The notes beneath the pieces were generated by a model that saw only the letters and a list, made by a program, of their open reading frames with translations, did no database searches and was not told the origin of the DNA. Positions 56,896 to 64,000 of a stretch of DNA of 64,000 nt are shown piece after piece; the first letter of the stretch is position 1, and each line of letters starts with the position of its first letter. The DNA is taken from assembly GCA_036924285.1 (NCBI GenBank), contig JAYKYS010000001.1, positions 1,473,501 through 1,537,500 on the forward strand, read 5' to 3'. A program made the translations under genes and the position numbers. This DNA comes from Asterella californica (Eukaryota; Streptophyta; Marchantiopsida; Marchantiales; Aytoniaceae).

Positions 56896-59800
56896 TTATT
56901 CGTCCTGCTCGCTTCTTGTATAGTATAAGGGGTTTACCTCTCAACTCTCATGGCTTGTGGTTTTTTGCTTTCCCACAGTCCATGTGTTACGATCTTCTTA
57001 GGAGGGTTCAAATTTAATGTTTTATATTTAGATATTTAAATTTAGATCTATATTTGAATTCTATAACTTTTCGGTTAGTACAGAAAGGTTTTTGTCAAGA
57101 CACACAAATCATATACCAACTTCCTCTATCAAAGAGTTTATGTCCCCGAAATTCTTTACAAGGATAGTGCGAAATTCATCGTTTACCGATATCTTTTATC
57201 ATCACTTCCCAAGACTAGCATTTGTCATCATGTCACCACCAACCATGTGTGAATAAATTTTCACTATTTTCACGTTTATCTTCTTCCTGATCTGGGCCGA
57301 AACTCCATTTACATGCTTGTTCACGATGATAGAAACATCGATCTGAAGCATTGCAAAAATCATTGAATGAATACTATAATCTATGAATGATTATAAGTTC
57401 AAAGTAGCGAGAGCAAGAACTAGTTGAAGCATGTTGCTTGCAGTACTACAGAATAGGCTTCTTTTCACACCAGTTTTTACATTAAAATCGTCTGAAAATC
57501 TAACTTTCTGACAATTCATACTGTCTGAAATATGTCTAGAACATGTCAGAAATTACTGGACAAGGTTGGGTAAGGTGTGAGAAAAATACTGTATAACTGG
57601 CTATCGTGGAAGTGTCAAAAAATTATCAAAATCGTTTAAAAGTTACGGTACATTTTTGACATTACGTAGCTTAAGTCCGAAAATGTATCCATGTGATTAT
57701 ATTTGATAAATTTTAAAGAATAACGACATGTCTCTAACAACCAGCAATAGGAATGTGCTTCAGAACATATTTTCCCACACTTCTCAAAACTATTTGTTGG
57801 AAACCTATACATATTGTTTGACATCTTCGCGACATAGTTTCCAGACATATTTTTGTCATAGTCCTAACACATTTTGAGAAAATTCATGCACAAAACATAT
57901 AGAGGTACAAATTGACTATGTAAACTTTTATCATTAAAAAGCAAAGTTTACATAAGAAGAAGCACGATCACCACAGTATGTAGTTCTTTATATTACAACC
58001 CGAAGAAGTTATTCATGTTAATATATTACATTATCATGTATGATCTATGGAAGTATTAAAGAATATGATATAATCTGTTATAAGTTATATTACAACCATT
58101 ATAAGATATAAAAAGTATATATAAACTATAAATAATACAGATATTCAGAAAACATTCTTATATGGTAAAGGTATTCAGAATTCAAAAAATAATAAAAAGT
58201 TTCAGAATAATATAAAATAAAAATACAAGGAGTAAAAAAGACAAACTTAGGCCGCAGATTACGTTACAAGCTAGTTATAATATTAAAGTAAATGATTTCT
58301 CTGAGTATTTCAATTGAACTAGCATTTTCTTACGTATAATTCTAAATTAAATATTTGTTCATAGCCTCATAGACTCCTCTTCCTCTTACTCCTCGCCCTC
58401 CCCATATTCTTCTTTGGCGTCAGAAGTCTCATACTCTCTTTGCTTGGGAACGGGTTACCGGTTATACTCAACTGACCCTAATGTTTACTTTAATTACTAC
58501 ATATACAAATTTCAGAAAAGAATCATGTACCTCATACTAAATGTGAATTTATCTTGCCAGATTTGGAGTCTTTTCAACATTAAGAGAAAAACTAGTACTA
58601 GTTTGACTTGTTATCTCACTCACATGTGCAATGCATGGACCTCAATTCTTTTAACTATCGTGACACAAAATTTATATTATAATTATTGAACTTATTCTGA
58701 GGAGGTGTAGTTGTGCACTAGTATACAACTACATCTAATAGCGTGTGACATGAAGATATCATTCAATCTGTATTTCATTAGTGCATCATTTGTTATATAT
58801 TGTGTTAATTAGAATAATTATATAGAATAGAATGATTAGAAATACAAGATACTTTAGTAAAAAATGCTTTTTAAATGTTCTAAATAACTAACTAACTATA
58901 TATATTTCATATTGATCTCTATGCAAATATCAAAACTCTTTTAAAATACTATATATTGAATAGGTTGATTTGCTCACGTGGTTCTACAATCTTATGAAGA
59001 GTTACACCCTTGAGAGTAAACTCATTTCAACAAGTTTACTGAAGTTAAGATGCTTACATTAAATTAATTTCATTTTAAAAACTTTAGATATGTGCTATGC
59101 GTTTCTTTCTTGTCCCTTCTTTTACTTGAATATAATGGGGTTTCATGTGTTTCACTTACAGGTTTTTCTATCACTCCGGTATGCCTCAACATTTACACAT
59201 AAAATATAATTTGCTCAACACTTAAAGAGTTCTAACTAACCTTCTGTGGGAAAAGATTGTTAACCTTGATCCAAACAACTAAGTCTGAACCACCTTGAAT
59301 TATTTAACTCTGAAAAATAATAATAAATGTGATAATAACTCATGATACTGTACGAGCCAATTATGCCATCCGATTTTCCTCTCGCTCTCCATGCATATTT
59401 GCCTTTTTATTTCTTTTCCCCGCAAGAGTTCAGGCTGATGTATATTTGAGATGATTACATCAAGGATATCATTCCAATGCGATTCGATGTTACAATAAGA
59501 GTAGCATCATAAAGGGGATCACTGAAGTAGTCTGCTAACAAGTCCTAAAACTAAATATACAACGCTGGACATATAAATTAAGCACGTAATTAGTCCCCAA
59601 CTTTAACTTCATGTCTGGAAAACAATCAGCAAAACTAGAAACATTAGTACAACATGAATCTGAAAGACTAGGAGAATATGATGCATTTATATGTCTATAC
59701 TTTAATCTATGGCATGGATATCAATCGTCGATATTTCCAAGCATACATATCCATTAACATCAGCTTTCCAGTCGAACCAACTGACGCAAAAACTTACGGG

Positions 59801-60296
59801 ATAGCCGGAGCAGACCAGCAGCCACGGCCATGACTGTTTGCGGCGGGTTACCGGATACAAGCAGCCGAAGCCGATACCAAACTCTGGTCGGAGCTAAGAT
59901 TTCGAGTTCATTCTACAGTAACTGATTCTATTTTCTATACTATAAAAGAAATAAAAATTAGATTGATGATATCCATCAAGCTAATTTGTTTTGTTTGTTC
60001 TGTTTGATAATACTCTTTTTTACCGATGTATAGTATGATCATACTTTTCATTAGTTATCGAAACTAGTCACTTTGTTATATCAGTGACATGCATGATTGT
60101 ATATATCAGGTTTTCAAGAATATATCATTTGACTAGTAATTTATTATTAAAATGATTGGAATAACAGATATATTTAATCACGATAAAAGATAATAAATGA
60201 AAAAAAACACAACAAAATAGTTTGACTGTTAGAGTTAATAAAGGGTGTCACCAAGTAATACACCGGTAAGAGTTCATCAGGCACAACAAACCCAGT

Positions 60297-60320
60297 GGGG
60301 TGTGATCAAGCAAATTTCTG
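60297..60320. repeat. Solitary terminus of the TIR transposon family
   Basis: GGGGTGTGATCAAGCAAATT TCTG matches the right end of the 10231-10620 element with one inserted base. No partner terminus or target duplication was found nearby, so it is a fragment. Confidence 0.7.
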
Positions 60321-61294
60321 GAGTTCTACACAAGCAGTAGAGCGCCCTGATTATATATAGGAACTGATGGATGGGGTGTTATAGCTCTAAACGAACTCAA
60401 CTAAATTTCTCTTCACCAAGTTTGCAAGAGAGTCCATATCGACTTAATCAAACATTTAATGCACGGCCTTGTCATTTCATTCTCTCAGCAGCATTTCAAA
60501 CATTCAAGTACATTTACTGGTCATTGAAGCATTTACACTTCTTGTTCTCCTTCTTACTCTACGGTGTCGAGAATCTCAGATGCTTGCTCGTCATTAAGTT
60601 GGGAGTAGCATATCGACAGTATATCCTGTCTATATATTATGAAGTTTCTTCACTCGAGTCGACACGACAGGAAACGAAGTTCAGATGTCAAATGAAACAT
60701 TTGGATATTGCTTTGTTATCACTAAAATAATTAAGAGCCAAAGTCACTTTCTTATGAAAATTAATCTAAGACTCTGAACCTCTAAAATAAAATATCTTGT
60801 GAATAAAAATTTATATTCCATGTCATCCGTATATATATTATGATTTTTTCTAACAAAACTCTATAAACTCCATCTTACACATATATATAAACATATAAAC
60901 TAGACATATGAGCTCCATCTGTATAAATGGAGTTTATATCTATTGAGATGGAGTTTATATCTAAAAATATCAGTTCACAAATACAACTGTAAGCGATCCA
61001 CGCGTATGTAGAAAGCTCTCCTCCGAGAAACTAATGACTTTTTCTTGCTGACACTTATGTTTTAGCTTTGACACTCCCTAATGGACACTTCACAAAAAGA
61101 TACAAAACTTGCTACCTGGGTAGGATCCAAGAGTGAAGTGTTGTGAGGTGGAATTCGACCTTCCGAGCCAAAAGCAACATGAATAAGTTTCCACTTCCTT
61201 TTGTAAAGCAAAAGAAGTCAGGAATTATGGTTTTCAGAACCATTGCGACACATTGTAGAAATATATAGCATTCTCAACCTTGCGTCAGGGGTTG

Positions 61295-61563
61295 TCATTC
61301 ATCCTCCTTCATCGAGTCATGAAATTCCTGTACAAGAAGCCATGTGAATCGAGGTCTAAACTGCAAGTTGCAGGTTGGAGGTGGTTCAGTATTGTAGTGC
61401 TCACACAACTCATCTACATCAGCGATAAGAAGCCCGATGCTGTTTTCGTCCAGTACTACTTTTGAGAAGTAAAACCGGTCCATCACATTAAACCGTACGG
61501 TGAAGATATGCTTTTCTTCCGAAAAACAGTGACCCGAGTTTTTGTGAAGTGCACTACTGTAAG
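61295..61563 (-). CDS. Possible exon of an unknown gene
   Basis: The last ~90 codons of a longer frame (61295-61840) look coding-like: HIFTVRFNVMDRFYFSKVV, GLLIADVDELCEHYN and a charged end before TGA. A splice acceptor-like AAATTAG/GG lies near 61583 on the - strand. The upstream part of the frame is low in such character. No family recognised. Confidence 0.25.
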
Positions 61564-61849
61564 AACTTTCGGTGCGCCCTAATTTGATGGAGACGCAGGA
61601 ACGAGACCCACCATCCTCGCAGTAGAGAATGTGGAAGGGAGATGGAAGATTCTCTCTCTTATATTCTCGTTTCGTTTGGACCCAGTGGCTGCTACTCCTG
61701 AGGCCCCAGGACGGAAATGTCCGTCGAGAATGCAGGGTTCGAACCGAGGATCTGAGTCCAAGTCTAGTGAAGGGAAGGCCTGGACGGGTACTAACCATTC
61801 CACCTACCTCGAGGGGACAGTGGAGGATAATGGAGAACAAACGAGGCTG

Positions 61850-64000
61850 GCTGGCCTGGGCCTCATGCGGATGCTGTACTCATTCAGTGGAATGCTTTTC
61901 GCGAACTCTTCTCCGAGGGCTCTGAATAGATTCCTTGAAAGGTGGGCGAGTGATTAGTGCACAGAACCATCAAACCTTTGAATTATTGTTTCGCTTTTCT
62001 CATGCCCTTTTTGCAGTTTCGACGAGGTGAATACTATCGTGTGCCATGTGGAAAGTTAGGGCTTCTGTTTGTTCCATATGCGATTCCAGTGTTTGGTAAA
62101 AGTCAAATAACTTCACATATTCACATCGTGACATTCATATAGCCCACAATACGAAACTCTTGCTTTTTGCTATTCACTTAGCTGTTATGCTTCAGTACAT
62201 TCATTTCGCTGGCTGCTTTTGAAGCAACCATTATAACGTTTTGGGAGAAATCGAGCCAGACACAAAGCTCATGCTGCAACAACCATTCTTGCTGACGGAA
62301 ATTTCAGGTAAAGAATCGCAACAGAAGATCTGATCAAACGGAGAAGTACATACATAGATCTTGATGTAGGAATCCGTTTCTCCTTCTGAATTTGCAAGGA
62401 TCAGCGCATATGCTAGCAAATGCAAGTCGTTACATTTGAGTTATGGGTTCCGAAAACAGAAAAAGTAATCATTCTTTGCTTCTGCTTCGCACAGAAACTC
62501 AACCTCGTGGATCTTCTTCGGTATATCGTTCCAGCGTCTTGAAAGATCCCCTTTGGTTCAGAGAATCCCGAAGTTACCCATCGAATGTTCTTTCAACCCT
62601 TCCTTTCTGGTGGTGGTCATAATTTCTCTTTCATCTCGTTATGTTGCAGTCGCCTTTTATTTGTCGTATGAATCCGAGTTGGTTCCCACTGCACTGCACA
62701 TCACATGTACCGGAGCAGGAAGAAAAGGAAGACCGCTGAAAAGAGAAGAGAAGCTGGGCTACGCTGGGCTGGGCAGGGCTGGGCAGGGCAGTCGGAGTGG
62801 ATTTTGGCTTCATGCAACCATCACGTGAAGAGCGAAAGACCTAAATTTGAACACTCACTAAACGTTCAAAAGAGAAAGAGCAACGGCCACTGGAGGAAGC
62901 CAATACTACCATCGAAATAAACCTACAGTACTCCGAAATGCCAAAATGGCAGAAAGTAGATGGAAAAGCCCATCTCCTGTCTGTGCGATCCAGATCATGT
63001 ACGCATGCTTTACAAGAACACTTTCCCTTGCCTGCACTCTAACGTTCTTCAGACGGTTCCTATCTCGCATGATCCCATCGTACCTAACGTTTCTAAAGTG
63101 GAGCCCTCAGTCCGTTGGATCTTCATCCTACGGTGCGGCGAACCGGGGCCGCGGCGGAGCAATCATCCGTGGAGAAGAACGAACGGACATATAATGGAAG
63201 CCGTACGTGCTGTATCACATGTATTCATTCCTTCGTTACGCAAAAATAGTGTACGCATACATAGGGATGGGTATGTGTATGCAGGTACAGTGGGTACTGT
63301 ATGGATATGTATGCATGCCGCAGAGCATGACGGGCAGGCAATGGGTGGCTGGCTCTCTAGGGAGGGTAGTGGAACGCTCCTCTCCTTCCTTCTGGCGATT
63401 CAGTGGCGAGTGAGTGGCAATGAAGGGCGAAGCGCACACGAAGATTTCAGTCCCAAACTTATAGTGAGTGAATGAGTGGGGGCCCGACGGATACCCACAT
63501 CCCCACCAGCAACTAAGTCAAGCCAAGCTCCAGGCTCCACTTCAGGCCAGCCTCCCTGCCAGCCAGAACTGGGTGCTTTCCTCTTCTTTCTCGCATCGCG
63601 TCGCTCTCGCACAGCTGCTGCTGCCAGTGCCTCAGGTCGAGCTCGAGCTAGCAAGCCACAACCTCGCCCGTCTGTGGAATGGTCAGACATTCAACGTCTG
63701 CCATCCCGACCACTCCCACCTCACTTGTCCCGTCTTTTGTGATGTTCTCAGCATTCGCTCATACCTTCTTTTCTGCTCGGTGAAAGTTCGAAGACAATAG
63801 GACACGGAGGAGAGAGAAAAAGAGAGGGATGGAGCACAAGGGTCTGTAAATTTGGGAATGGTTCAGTTTTGAAGAGTAGAAAGTGGAGAGATGGGAAACA
63901 GAGCTGAGGAAGGTAGTCAAGGAGAGCAGAGGGAGAGAGGGAGCGAGCATCTGTGAGGAGGAAGGATTGTGAAGGAGTGAAAACTCGTGAGAATCTGAAA
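61850..64000. other. GC-richer flank, possible promoter or 5' UTR of a gene outside the window
   Basis: From about 62.5 kb GC content rises. There are CT-rich and GA-rich runs (63780-64000), a GCTGGGC-type short repeat (62754-62790) and many overlapping frames on both strands, none with motifs. This is the kind of sequence seen around plant transcription starts, but nothing proves it. Confidence 0.3.

Larger units (their letters stand above)
56102..61290. other. AT-rich gene-free stretch
   Basis: Very AT-rich with short frames only (longest 119 codons at 60371-60730, no motif). It contains the inverted hairpin repeat near 56.7-56.9 kb, a solitary transposon end at 60297 and small ATGGAGTTTATAT repeats near 60.9 kb. 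Confidence 0.45.

Noticed and set aside
61730..61760. GGTTCGAACC resembling a tRNA T-loop
   Set aside because: It is a palindrome without a flanking pairing stem, acceptor stem or anticodon arm on either strand.
62553..63800. Several overlapping frames of 90-171 codons on both strands
   Set aside because: Open frames are expected by chance in GC-richer DNA; none shows a motif or preferred strand.

Overview
The window looks like nuclear DNA of a land plant: AT-rich, gene-poor and full of retrotransposons. Three things point to a plant. One clear host gene is split by small introns with consistent phases and encodes a plant-type endonuclease III. A chromodomain Ty3/gypsy retrotransposon is primed by initiator tRNA-Met. 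No bacterial-style gene arrangement is present. I cannot name the species; an early-diverging plant such as a bryophyte is only a guess.

Layout. 1-4.3 kb: a nine-exon (at least) NTH1-type DNA glycosylase/AP-lyase gene on the + strand, whose start codon I could not fix. 4.3-14.1 kb: non-coding and repeat DNA, with a 97-bp tandem duplication, a perfect hairpin, two copies of a hairpin-ended dispersed repeat (8.3 and 9.9 kb), and a 390-bp terminal-inverted-repeat transposon inserted in the second copy (10231-10620). 14.16-21.26 kb: a complete Ty3/gypsy chromovirus on the - strand, with 937-bp LTRs that differ at 7 sites by eye and one uninterrupted 1593-codon gag-pol frame. 21.3-30 kb: mostly AT-rich DNA without recognisable genes. 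30-47 kb: a stack of nested, decayed LTR retrotransposons. A + strand gypsy pol remnant (32.7-33.6 kb and 45.1-45.6 kb) is split by a - strand element with LTRs at 33.6-37.8 and 43.3-45.1 kb. That element carries a gag-like reading frame but no recognisable pol, has another LTR nested inside its 3' LTR, and holds a CGAAG-rich segment with a decayed coiled-coil gene at 39.9-41.4 kb. 47-51.8 kb: AT-rich, empty. 51.8-56.1 kb: two head-to-tail diverged copies of an LTR-like repeat. A third, inverted copy lies at 30.0-31.3 kb. This repeat carries small open frames that differ between copies mostly at third codon positions. 56.1-61.3 kb: AT-rich, with one inverted copy of the hairpin repeat. 61.3-64 kb: GC-richer DNA with one weak possible exon, perhaps the flank of a host gene beyond the window.

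Only NTH1 is a confident cellular gene, acting in nuclear and/or organellar base-excision repair. The chromovirus is the only element that still looks able to make all its proteins. The other mobile DNA is a layered record of insertions, truncations and nested events. The best candidate for something undescribed is the conserved small-ORF block inside the 30.0/51.8/54.2-kb repeat family.
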